Source: Rhynchosporium graminicola (taxonomy: Eukaryota > Ascomycota > Leotiomycetes > Helotiales > Ploettnerulaceae). Taken from it: 64,000 nucleotides of DNA. The notes below the pieces were generated by a model that worked only from the letters and a program-made list of their open reading frames with translations, did no database searches and was not told where the DNA came from. Of this stretch, positions 1 through 11,182 are shown one piece after another (position 1 is the first letter of the stretch; the number at the start of each line of letters is the position of its first letter). A program made the translations under genes and the position numbers. The stretch lies in contig FJUW01000004.1 of assembly GCA_900074885.1 (NCBI GenBank), forward strand, positions 62,001 to 126,000. The letters run 5' to 3'.

Positions 1-1007
1 ACGTTTATATTCAAGTAACTCATATGCTTATAACTACTCTTTAACGCTAAATAATACTTATAAAGCTTAGAGTTAGGCTTATTAAATAAGTATAAGAGTT
101 CTAAAATAGGAGTATTATTATACTTTATCTTAAGGAAAGCGCGAATATATCGCAGGTAATATATATAATACGCCGCCGAAAGAGTACTAGCAAGAACTAG
201 TAAAAGCACTATAGGAGTTAGCGTTATAGATCTATAAAACCCTTATACTATACTTAAGAACTATCCCTAAAACTAAGATAAGAAACTTACTTATATTAAG
301 AGAAGAGTTAATTAAGTCGATTAATATATAAGATTATAGTAGACTACTATAGTAGTTAGTAACGATACTTACTATAGGAGCTATATCGTAGTCTAAAGAG
401 AGTAAACTTATAACTTAAAGTAGTTATCGTAGTTAAAAAGGAAAGGCTCTAATATTAATAAACCCCTTCCTTTATATACCCTACGCCCTACTTAAACTCG
501 ACTCCTACTATAAATAGATAAAGTAAATACCGCTTACTACCCGATTTAGAAGCTATAACTAATATAGTACTATTATAGCGATATAACTAGTCAGAACCTG
601 ATAAAGAATTTACTACTACTAAAGAGCAGCTAGCGCCTATTACGCGAATATCAACGAAAATAGTTATAATAAAGACTAATTCCAGTATAAACTATAACCT
701 TCCGAGCTTAGGGTTAAGCTCTTCTTAGGGGAGAAGTAATATGATAATAGCTCACCTGAATATCATATAAGAAGAAAGATAGATACTAGGGCCTAAGTTT
801 ACAGGTATCTCGGTAGAACTAGTATCTAACTCAGTATAGTATCAGGCTAGTACCGGCATATATATATAAAGTGCCTTACACTCTATCTCTCTTCTTCTTC
901 CTTCCTTATCTTTTTGTTTCCTTCGTAGTAGACTATATAAGATCGCTCTTAGCCTCTCTACTCGTTTATTCTTACTTGTATACCGCCTTGAGTCTTGTGT
1001 CGTTACA
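1..1007 (+). mobile_element. 3' end of a Ty3/gypsy chromovirus (truncated by window start)
   Basis: The stretch aligns base for base, apart from transitions, with 38974-39981, the 3' part of the complete chromovirus further on. It holds the end of the extra region downstream of the chromodomain, a purine-rich tract just before the LTR, and a full 268-bp 3' LTR at 740-1007. It is heavily RIPped: almost no CA or TG remains. The LTR ends directly against the integrase region of another gypsy element, so this copy was probably inserted into it. The other target duplication lies outside the window and cannot be checked. Confidence 0.85.
740..1007 (+). repeat. Chromovirus 3' LTR, 268 bp
   Basis: Begins TATGATAATAGCTCACC and ends TGTCGTTACA. 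It has the same length as the two LTRs at 29755-30022 and 39714-39981 and differs from them by C/T and G/A transitions, as expected from RIP. Confidence 0.88.
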
Positions 1008-4000
1008 GGTTCTATCTCTAATAGTATAAGTAATAGTACTTTATACTTATATATAATAAAGAATAAGCTTATCCCGAGGCCCGCGTAATAATATCCGTTT
1101 AACGCTAACTAAGCTATAAAGAGCTACTTTTTCTAGTCGGATTACTCTTAGTTAATAAAGTTTCGTAGATAAGCTTAGATATCTTAATTTAGCTTTTCTA
1201 GTCCTCTATTAGTTTATAAGTAGTATCTAGAGCTAAGTCTTTATTATATGCTAATTAAGTAATAAAAAGTCTTCTAGAATATACTTATCTAGTTAATATT
1301 TCTATTACTTATAATCGCTTATAGTATCCTATAGTTTCTTACTTAGTATTCTATAAATTTCTTAGCGTATTCCTCTGCTTTTATACTAAGTATCGCTTCG
1401 ATAACTACCTATTTACTTAACCGGTCTTTAATTACCTAAAAGTAATAGTTACCTTAAGATTTTAGTAAGTTAATTATAAAGTCTATAGATATCTCTTAGA
1501 AGAATTAGTCGAGAATTAGTAGTAATCTTAAGAGTCCGTGCTTATATTCTCTCTATACTTTATTTCTCTTATAATAATTATAGTTCCTTAAGAATTATCT
1601 TATATACTTTAACTATAGTAGCTAATAGAAAGAGTATCCTAATATCGATATAGTAGAGTCCCGCCCTAGATAACTATAGACTAGCGAGTTATAGACGGAC
1701 TAGATAAGCTTTATTCTTAGAGTATTATTTTCGAGAGTCTCGGGGTCTATTACTTTATAGTTAGACTCTAGTATAACCGGGGCGCCTAGTACTTATAACT
1801 TTCTATAGTAATATAAGTAGTTCTTTATATCTATACTATAGTTATCTACTTAGATTTTAATCTTAATTTCACTTAAGAAAGATCAGGCCCTATCTTATAA
1901 TAAGCGGAGTACTATTTAATATATCTTATTCTCTTATATTATAATATCTTATAAGTTATTTAGTTCTTTATCCTAGAAAAGACCTCTAGATACTACTAAG
2001 TCTAAAGTAAAGACTTAGCTAGAGAGTATAGTTAATAGCTAAGTAAACATAAGTATTACTCTTATCTTATCTTCTCTTTCTAAAGCTAGCTAGTATATTA
2101 CGCGTTCCGGGTCTAAAAACCTATAGAACCTCGAGTTTATATCGTAATCTGACTAAGTTAATATAATTATTACTCTTACTTTATCTTTCTTTTCTAAAGT
2201 AAGCTAGTTCGCTATATAGTCCGGGTCTAAAAACCTGCGGAACCTCGAGTTCATATCGCTTTCCCTTAACGTATCTTACTCCCTTTATAATAAGGTATCC
2301 GAGATAATAGCTTCAGATCCCGGCTTATATACTAAAGTAAACTAGAATAATACTAAGGTCTTATACTAGTATACTTAACGCTCCGATAGCTATCGCTTAG
2401 TTATGAAATACTTAAGGTTCTTATAGTCTATCTAAATTATAAAGGAGCTATATACTTTTAACTCGGGAGCTCAGAATTTCAAGTAAGTAATTACTACTAG
2501 TATCTCCTTATTATAGATATTATAATTAATTTCGGCTTTATTTAGCTTCTAAGCGAAGAAGCTTACTAGTCGTCGGACTCTATTCTTTTCTTATAGGAGA
2601 GCGCCTCTTATTACGAATCTATTATAATCGATCTCTAAGAATATCTAAAGTCTTAGATCCTAGTATATAAGTACTAAAGCCTTATAAAACTTCTCTATTA
2701 GGGTCTTAAATACTTTCTCCTCTAGTTTTCCCTAGGAGAATAAGCGACCTTTCCCTATTAACGCTATTAAGAGCGCGGCTAGCTTTAAGTAATTCGCTAT
2801 AAATATTTAGTAGAAGTTTATAAATCCTAAGAAATATTATATTTCTTTCTAAGTCTTAAGTTATATCTAGTTCTTAATTACTATTACCTTTTCTAGATTA
2901 GGACTTATACTTTTTCTATTAGTATATATAATAAATCTTAGATATTTAAGCTTCTTACGAGCGAACTCGCTCTTTCTGAGATCTAAGTATAATCTATTAT
3001 CCTAAAGCTTACGGAGAATAGTTCATACCTTTTCGAAGTGGTCTTCTCTGGAGCTGTTCGAGTAGATAACTATATTATCTATATAAGCTAAGGCAAAATT
3101 ATCTAATTATTCCCTTAATAAGCTATTAATATACCGCTGGAAACTCGCCGGAGCTCCTAATAATCTAAAAGGATATATAAGCTATTTAAAAGACCTAAAT
3201 CTTATACGAAAAGCTATTTTATACTTATAACCCGACGCTATACGTATTTAATAAAATACCGAAACTACATCTACTTTCGTAAGCTATTTAGTACTTATAA
3301 AGTTCCGTAAGGTCTCCGGTATTAATAGCAAAAGGTACTAGTCTAGCTTCATAATAGTATTCAGCACTTAGTAATCGCAGTAGAACCTTAGACCTCCTCC
3401 GGGTTTCCGCATAAAAAGGATAAGAGCTACTACTTCTAAAGTATTAAGCTAGATATATCCTTTTTCTAAGAAGCTATTTAATAACTTTCTTAGCGCTAGT
3501 AATTTATCTTTAGATATACTATATAGCGGACCTTATAGTAAGGCAGTAGGAGACTTATCTAATTATTCGCGGATATCGATTCGATAGTCGATACTCGGTC
3601 GATAAGGAGCTAGTTTCTCTACTTCTCGCTTAGAAAAGAGCAGAGCTATATCTTAAATCTCTAGAGGAAGAATATTTTTAAGTTAATCTAAGGTTAGCTC
3701 TTCTTTATCTTAAAGGGCTATCTTTATATCCTCTAATATCGCAGTAGATACTAAGGTATAATTATTATTATCTATATATAAGTAGTAATTATATCTTTCT
3801 ATTACTTATTTCTTTACTAAGCTATAATAATATTATTATTTTTCAAGCGTTATCTTAATCTTATTTTACGCTTTCTATAAGTTCCCTAAGATTAATAGAA
3901 AAGCTAGTTTTAGTACTATATATACGTAGACTCTTTAGCTAAACTCTACGATTTTCATTTAGAACCTGATTACTCCTTTAGTCCTTAAGTTCCGTATAGC

Positions 4001-5664
4001 TTTTAAAGCGCTTTTTATCTCGCGGGTTCTATAGCTTATATATATAAGACTAAGACCTTCTATAAGGTCTTTATTTATTATAGTATAATACTAGTATCCT
4101 TTATTAATAAGAGTAAATATTCCGAACGTTTCTTAAAGGACTATATCTATATATATAAGGTTTCTATTTATAAGCTCTTTGAATTTACCCTATCCTTTTA
4201 CTAATACTTTATCTACTTCCGGCTTCTAACTTTAAGAGGAAGTTAATCTTTTCCTAACTCTAAAAGAGTAAGGTCTAATACGTTATTATTATCCTCTAGT
4301 AATAGTCCTATCGTATTAATTATAATAGGTTATACTACTAAGGCGTATAAGTACTTATAAATATAATACTCGGATACTCTATAATAGAAATAGAGCTTTT
4401 TCTTATAGTATCTCTCTTATTCGGCCGTATCTATTTATTTAGCTCTTTATTTACCGCCGGAATTATTATAAGCTCTACTATTCCTTTCTCGGTTTCTTAT
4501 TATACGCGCTAGTACTATTACTATATCTCTATTAGTATTAACCTTAGCTTTTATAAGAGCTTTCTAAGGACGTATATAGTCTGCTATATTTATCTTAGAG
4601 TTCTTATTCTTATTATTCTACTTCTTATTCGATACTTTAAACTAATCTATCTCTTCGAGGTTAGTTATAATCTATTCTACCTCCCTAGTAAATTCGTAGT
4701 AATCCGTAATCTTAGCTATAGAGGCTATATATATTCGGATAAGGTTTAAAAACGTATTTCAGAGGTAACTTATCTTTATATTATCTTCCTAGCTCTCTTC
4801 TCTAGCGCTTAGTAGGAGTTCGTTGAATTCTAGCTAGTACTCGTGCTAGAGCTATCCTATAGAGTGCTTTATATTCGTGAGCCGTTCGAGGGCCTTAGCT
4901 CGCTTATTACTATCCGCGAATATTTTATCGAGCTGCGCGAAGAAAGCTTCGGGGTCCTTATTATTTATCGGGCTTCCCCTCTCTTAGAAGTATTATATAC
5001 GAGCTTATTCGCGCTATAAAAGAGTATTATAAATAGTATCTTAGTAATAGTTAATAGAGAGAGATAGCCTTTAAGTAGAGCGCACGCGATAAGAACTTCT
5101 TAGTCTTAGGAGATAATCTCGAAAGGTATTCGCATATCTATCCTAGGTAGGTAGTATCTATCTGCCGGAGCCTAATAGTTCTTTATTAAAGCTCGACCGA
5201 GATATTATAAGAGACTTAATAAGGGTTTTTATTAGGGCACTCGAAGACGATAAGTCTCCGGTATTATTAGATCTAAGCGCTTATCTAAGTCTTTCGGCTT
5301 CCGACGCCTCTAGGGCGGTACGCGTATTTACTAGCTTAATCTCTATTAGGAGCTAGCGCTTATATATCTCTTATATAATACGCTATAGTTCGTTATTAGA
5401 GTCCTCCTATTAAGAGCTTATATTCCCTAATAAGTCTATTCCAGTATCTAGCGTAAATACTATAGGAATAGGTTAGCTTATTTTAATCGAACTTAATATT
5501 ATAAGTAAGTAACGCGTACGCAGATAGTTAAGTATAGTATTTAAGAAGTTCGATATAGGAGAGAGTCAGGTTCTAGCCTAGCTCCGAAGGAAAACATGCG
5601 GGTGCCGCTAGGCTTAGTAAGCATAGGTATCGCCGGTGCTTAATCCTGGGGCTCGCCCCTTACA
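1008..5664 (-). mobile_element. RIPped Ty3/gypsy retrotransposon, minus strand, 3' end missing
   Basis: Read on the minus strand, the order is gag (about 5480-4300, with a zinc-knuckle remnant near 4400), a protease region, reverse transcriptase (about 3650-2950), RNase H (about 2900-2450) and integrase (about 1750-1100). The reverse transcriptase active site is visible as AYIDNIVIY near 3060-3100, a YxDD motif with Asp changed to Asn. Integrase shows FQEIS.DFI and a remnant of HPQT.GG.E. Stops are frequent and mostly TAA/TAG. The 5' end fits TGTAAGGGGC at 5664, and the right flank 5665-5669 (CGTAG) would be the target duplication. The integrase end is cut by the chromovirus LTR at 1007. It is a different family from the 29755-39981 element. 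Confidence 0.82.
5485..5664 (-). repeat. Probable 5' LTR of the minus-strand gypsy element
   Basis: On the minus strand it starts TGTAAGGGGCGAGCCCC. The outer 90 bp are far less AT-rich than the neighbours and keep CA/TG, so RIP was uneven here. The inner boundary near 5485 is approximate because the partner LTR is missing. Confidence 0.5.
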
Positions 5665-6622
5665 CGTAGCCGTCTAAAAGGAGTAGTTTCTATAGCTTTT
5701 CTAGTCCGGCATACGAGTGTTTAATCAAATAGTAGGCGTATTCTATGATAATCGAGTTATTAATATATCCAGTTGAAGAGAAAGTAATTATTTCTTCACT
5801 AGAAAGGTTTATAGATATCTAGTTCTCTATAATTATCTCTCTAGGGCAAATTATAAAGGCTAGAAGTATCTTCTTTCTATTACTACGTATAGTTTCTATA
5901 ATAGTAACTATTTTGCGGCTTCCTTATATAGGTATATATAGTGTATTTACACTCCTTAGAATAACTACACTCTCGGTATATAGGAAGGCGCCTCGTATAC
6001 TAGATTTATCTATATTTAGAACCTTCTTTCTATTATTAATTTATAGCTTTTCTATCTCTCTCTCTAGGTTCTAGAACTACTAGATTATTACTTCTTCTAT
6101 ATATAGCTCTAATCGTATAGCTTCTATAGGTTTCGTCTTAATCGAATAGAGCTCTGGATAGTCCTTTAACTATTTACAGAACTAGGTATTAGAAAGAGGT
6201 AGCTTTAGAGGAGTTTAAGCCTATAGAATTAATATAATTATTAGTAGAATATTATTATAATAATAGGGAGATCTTACTATAAGTAGATAAGTAATTACTA
6301 ATTTAACTATCAGATAAGTAGCTCCTATATCTAACTCCTAATAATTATAGTAATACTACCTAATAGCTTCCTCTTACGAGGGAGTAAATAGCTTATTATA
6401 GCTACTATTCCCTAGAAATAACTCCTTCTTCAAGCTACCTTTCTTTACTCTTAAAATAGCTTTACGTAGAGAAGAGACTTTAATATCGAATTTACGCGCT
6501 ACTATAGAAGGACTATCTATAGGGTGCGCTATACACTATAGTTTAGTATCTCGGAAGGCCTTTTCATACTCTGACTTAGTAGTATAACTCTAGAAGTAAT
6601 ATCTACTATAGGGTACTAGCAT
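5665..6622 (-). pseudogene. Pogo-type DDE transposase, 5' part, RIP-inactivated
   Basis: Starting from the ATG at 6622, the minus strand shows an N-terminal helix-turn-helix region (SPSIVARKFDIKVSSLRKA) and then a DDE core. The core ends in KLLLLDGYV, the family's LLLDGH(V/S)SH aspartate motif with His changed to Tyr. Several in-frame TAG/TAA codons interrupt it. Reading stops at the gypsy insertion, so the third catalytic residue is missing. Fungal transposases of this kind cut and paste at TA sites; this copy is dead. Confidence 0.7.
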
Positions 6623-6753
6623 TTTTAGTATTATTAATAATTATTAGATATTAGTAGTAATATTAAAAGTAGTTAATTTAGGTAGTAAAGCGCGATTTTA
6701 GGTATTAAAAAGCGAGGCGTTTACATATGCGAGGCATTTGCATATCCCGACAG
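5665..6753 (-). mobile_element. Pogo/Tc1-mariner transposon remnant, cut by the gypsy element
   Basis: The right edge at 6753 is followed by TA, the expected target of this superfamily. The subterminal region 6712-6745 carries two imperfect copies of a 17-bp unit starting GCGAGGC. The transposase runs leftward and stops being recognisable exactly at the gypsy edge (5664), so the second half and the other inverted repeat have been displaced out of the window. Confidence 0.7.
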
Positions 6754-6781
6754 TAAGCGAGTCCCGAGCGAAACTGTCGGG
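6712..6781. repeat. Subterminal 17-bp direct repeats and 9-bp hairpin at the transposon edge
   Basis: Two copies of a 17-bp unit lie head to tail at 6712-6728 and 6729-6745 (GCGAGGCGTTTACATAT and GCGAGGCATTTGCATAT). They are followed by CCCGACAGT at 6746-6754, whose inverse ACTGTCGGG lies at 6773-6781. The AT-rich block ends here. Confidence 0.65.
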
Positions 6782-7318
6782 GAACCGGCTAGTATTATCT
6801 CTCGCTTGCCATCGTCGCTTTATGGCAATGAAACCTCAACTGAATTTCATCTAGATATTTTATAGCTACCTGTATCCTAAATGCAAGGTTCACGTCAAGC
6901 ATTCAGATCTCAGGAGAGCCCCCTCTTCTCACTCCTGCCAATGTGGATCCTCATGAGGCAGACACCATCACAGTCCTTGGCAGCCTGCCTCAAACCTGCT
7001 CTAAGAAGCAATGCCCCTTCACTGTACAGGATATCTGATTTGGCGAGGCTCTTCGATCGAGTAAACGGACTGGTAGCCTTCTTCGATACCGTGTGTTCCG
7101 GAGGCATAGTAAATGAAGAATAAGGCAGGCTCAATAGCAAAACCGATGAGTCAACCGGCGGGAAATAACAGGAGCTAGTCCTGTTGGCTGAAGCCTAAAT
7201 ATCGAGAGATGTACCTAGGAATTTCTGATATATAACGTGTGGGTAGTTTAGTTATGTGCACTCGAGTCTCACGTCCTTCTCCGTCTATCATCTTTCGTTC
7301 TCTCTTACGGCCGTCACG
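6782..7318 (+). other. Upstream region of the AAA+ ATPase gene
   Basis: Base composition returns to normal host levels. Short open frames on both strands show no recognisable domain. The last 60 bases are pyrimidine-rich (CTCACGTCCTTCTCCGTC), as is common just before fungal start codons. Confidence 0.4.
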
Positions 7319-9587
7319 ATGGCTCCAACACTTGAGCAGAACTCCTTTGTCGAGCAAGCAACCCCACCGACAGACGCAGTACAATTCCTTACCAAAACTG
7401 CCAATGGAGAATTGATTCTAAGCTCTCCCCACGATACTGTCCTGAAGCTGGGTATGGTACGTATCAAATTGCGCATTTTCCCCCTCTTCCCAACATCTGA
7501 AGCCTTTCTTGAGACTCGAATTTTCCTACTACCCAAGACACTATCGAACTGCATGACTAATCTCATTGCGTACAGAAATGTGATCTCAAGAACCTCTACC
7601 AAAAAGAGGACGAAAGAGGGCGAGCATCTTGGACAGACAAATATCCCGAAGACCTCGACGAGGCAGCCGAAAATGAGACCACAGCTCGCTATGCCATTCT
7701 CGTGCGCAACAAGAAGAGTTTCGATCCTCGAAAGAAGCTTGAGCTTGATAGCATTGTCGTACAATCGCCTCTTCTGAAGCAAGTTCTCACCAAAGTTTTG
7801 AAGGATTATCCTGGTATGTTCTACCTATCTCTTCTCCAAAAATATGCTAACAACGCAGGCGTCACTCCAACTCTCAATCGCCTCATATTTCAAGCTCCGT
7901 TTAAACCCTTCGTTCACCGCTGGACTCAGCTTGTCTCCGCTCTCGACGAGCATGAAGACGGCGAGACCAAGGATCATATACAACTTCTATATACAGTTCT
8001 CGAAGCGGAACTCAGAGACATCATAGCCGCCAAAGCAGATTATATCAAGAACAAAGTCATCACATTCGAGCATCTTTGGACCATCTTTCAACCAGGCACC
8101 ATTCTTTATACAGAAGAATGGGGCCGACATTGCGGGAGTAGATTCTCTAGCGGAAACTACTACGAGCATCAAAAGTACGGCCCTTGCTACAGTGTCTATA
8201 CACAGAAGGTAGATTGGGACGGTGACAAATTTGGGTATGCTGGTCATCAACATATCATCTTGGCCTACGGTGGAACCCGATCAATTGCTTCACTCGACGC
8301 TTTCCCGCTTACCTTCCATCCCGAAGAGAAGAAAATAAAGGCTGAGCTTTTGAAGCGAGGAAAGTTGTTCGAGTACTACCATGGCTATCACTACCAGGCT
8401 TACAAAGCATTTGCTATTGGCAAAGACATGTGTGGGAATAACATCAAAGTCACAGTCGATAGTCGTGTCATCATGTAAGTGTCCCTTCAAATCTCAATCA
8501 AGCCCATCGACGAAACTCTAATATCCCCTCTAGCGACACATTTGCCTACGGTAGATTTAACCCCAACAGCCTCAAGAACCTCTTGCCTCTCAAAATAAAA
8601 TCCAAAGCCATCGTCGAAGACCTCCCCTCCGATACCGACTCCGAGGCCGAGGAATGCCAATCCGACTACGACTCCGAACCAGAAGATTCCCCACCCACAA
8701 CCATCTCCAACACCAAGCCAATAGACACGAAACTCCCTAGCCTAACCGACGAACAACTCATCCACAGCACCTCCCTCCTCAAAGGCTACGCCCTGCGCAC
8801 CAAACGCTGGCTCTCCTTCTTCGTCGACTCCATACTCCCCATCCAATTCAACGACCAAGCGTTCCAATCCCTCGTCCTCCCCCCCTCCCAAAAAGAACTC
8901 ATCCTCGCCTTCGCCAGCTCTCAAATCACCAACTCTCAAAAATTCGACGACGTGATCTCCGGCAAAGGGCGCGGCATAATCATGCTCCTCTCCGGCGGTC
9001 CCGGGATCGGGAAAACGCTCACGGCAGAATCCGTAGCCGAGAACATGCAAGTGCCTCTGTACATGATGTCGGCCGGCGATCTCGGCATCAAGAGCTCCGA
9101 AGTCGAGACGTCACTGACCATCATTCTCGAAATGGTAGCGAAATGGAACGCCGTCCTCCTCCTCGACGAATGCGACGTCTTCCTCGAAGCGCGCTCGCCG
9201 CACGATCTGGAACGCAACAAGATCGTCTCCATCTTCCTCCGCACATTAGAATACTACGAAGGCATCCTTTTCCTCACCACCAACCGGGTCAAGAACATGG
9301 ATCCGGCGTTCCAGTCGCGCATCCACATTTCCATGGAATATCCTGCGCTGAATCAAGCGAGCAGGATGCAAGTCTGGAAGAACTTCTTGGCGCGAGGGGA
9401 AGAACATGAAGTGCAAGAGGAGGAGGTGGAGATGTTGTCGCAGGTAAAGATCAACGGGAGGCAGATCAAGAATGTGTTGAAGACGGGTGTGTTGTTGGCT
9501 AGTCATCAAGGGACGAGGTTGAGGTTTGAGCATTTGAAAACTGTGCTTGATGTTGAGAAGCGTGAGGATGTTGAGATGGCTTTGTAG
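7319..9587 (+). CDS. AAA+ ATPase with N-terminal DUF7025-like region, 681 aa, 4 exons
   Basis: Exons read from splice signals and frame are 7319-7456, 7576-7813, 7859-8474 and 8534-9587; introns are 119, 45 and 59 bp. Residues about 120-340 resemble the fungal DUF7025 region that precedes one class of AAA ATPases (conserved block GTRSIASLDAFPLTFHPE). An acidic linker follows (DSEAEECQSDYDSEPED). The AAA module has Walker A GPGIGKT at about residues 486-492, Walker B VLLLDECD with the catalytic Glu near 544, sensor 1 LTTNR and an arginine finger in FQSRI. The family is common in filamentous fungi; its substrates are largely unknown. The ATG at 7319 is preferred because it starts the frame that splices cleanly and has a good context (GTCACGATGG). 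The 45-bp intron keeps frame when unspliced. Confidence 0.9.
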
Positions 9588-9933
9588 AGAATAACTGAGG
9601 CATCTCGGTTCTTATAAATAACGAAAAAAATTCCGACGATCTTAGGATTATTTGGATCACTAGCAGTGCTCACTTTTCATTAACCGATAGCTCTGGCAAT
9701 CTTCGGGTACGCCTTGTTTACATTCGCTTATTTTCCCGAGTCTACAGTACCGCGGGCCATTTCGCCATCGGTGAAAACGAATGAGAGAGTGGGTGAGTAC
9801 CAACAAAAACGCCATTCCAATTCCAATCTACTATGAAGTTCCTGAATTTTAATTTTTTTTTCGAGATACACTCACTCTACTCCATCAGTTAACGAGTCTA
9901 ACGACTTAAAGTCAGGCGTAGAACATCATTAAG

Positions 9934-9963
9934 CAACAACAACAACAACAACAACAACAACAA
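9934..9963 (+). repeat. (CAA)10 microsatellite
   Basis: Ten perfect CAA units. Confidence 0.95.
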
Positions 9964-10452
9964 GTCCACCCAAGTAGATTTCCAGACCAATAATATAATA
10001 GAAATTACCAAAGTAGGTCTCGCAATCCTCACCCTCGACTATCCACGCAACATCACTTACCCCACCCCAGTAGACCTCACCTCCACTTTAAAGAAAGAAA
10101 AAAAAGAAAAAAAAGGGAAGGGGGAAAGAATTAAACAAAAGTCACAGAACTCTTTCCCATTTCCCCTCAAACCCCCCTCAAACCCCCCTTGGAACCCTTC
10201 ACACCAACACCAACACTAACACTAACTCTAACAGCCCCAGCAGCTCCTTCACTCTCTCGCGTAAAAGCATCCCCTCTTATCTCATCTCATTCCCTCACAT
10301 CTCAACCCTTCTCATCTCCTCTCACCTCATCTAAAGACATAAAGACATAAAGACACAGAACGAACCAACCGCACACCCATCCCTCCCATCCCTACATCTC
10401 CTTTCCACCTTTCCACCTTTCCCCCTTGCCCCTTTAAAATTTTCCTACTTGC

Positions 10453-10535
10453 CTCACTCACCCACTTCCTCACTCACCCACTTCCTCACTCACCCACCCA
10501 CTCATATCATATCATATCATATCATATCATATCAT
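10453..10535 (+). repeat. C-rich 19-bp tandem repeat followed by CATAT microsatellite
   Basis: CACTCACCCACTTCCT recurs in tandem to about 10500; 10503-10535 is CATAT repeated. Confidence 0.85.
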
Positions 10536-11182
10536 TCATCCATCTCAGCGAAACCTCTCACGAAATGTGACAATTGCGATTTACAGATACAGATAGGAGG
10601 GAGGTATCAACATCAATCATCCTTGCTCACACTTGCTTCCTTGCTCACCAGCCATACTCCTCTTTTCGCCCCACGGGCGAAACCCAGCTCGCATCCTATC
10701 GAACAAGAACCCAAGTCCACCAAGAGCAGGAAGAAGCAAGCCTATATCAGCACCTTTCGCATTTAGACAACTGTCGTTCTCTCTATCTATCGATCCCTAT
10801 CTAAGTATCTACAAGCAGCCTAACAAGCACGCACGCCATTGAGGCTTCTTCGCGCGAGGGGATGGCAAAGAAAAGCAAAGCAATGGATTCCGTCTTTCTC
10901 CAAAGAGCAGCAAACGAGTATATTACACCACTGACTCCCCTATCCCTGATATCCGCAAAGCCATAGAGCAATTTCCATCCCGTCAAGGGACAAGCAGGCA
11001 AGCACATTTTGTCCCGCCACCCTGGACACTGACAGCAAAAACGCCTGAAAGCAAAGTATCTCCGCAAGCTAAATAACGCTAGCCATTATTCGCCGCTCCT
11101 CGTACCAAACAACCAAGGAAACATATAGACTTTTACTCCGTCACTCATCATATCCTTTCTATTATCACATACATTCCGTCGC

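Larger units (their letters stand above)
9588..11182. other. Long convergent intergenic region with simple repeats
   Basis: This lies between two 3' ends. It contains an A-rich tract near 10090-10125, C/T-rich runs at 10140-10460, (CAA)10 at 9934-9963, a 19-bp C-rich tandem repeat at about 10453-10500 and a CATAT run at 10503-10535. The pyrimidine-rich stretch looks like a fungal promoter or 5' leader for a plus-strand transcript, but no convincing coding frame follows. A non-coding transcript or very long 3' UTRs are possible. Confidence 0.4.

Noticed and set aside
10449..10766. Plus-strand 105-codon frame
   Set aside because: Its content comes from the C-rich tandem repeat and the CATAT array; no domain, no splice support.
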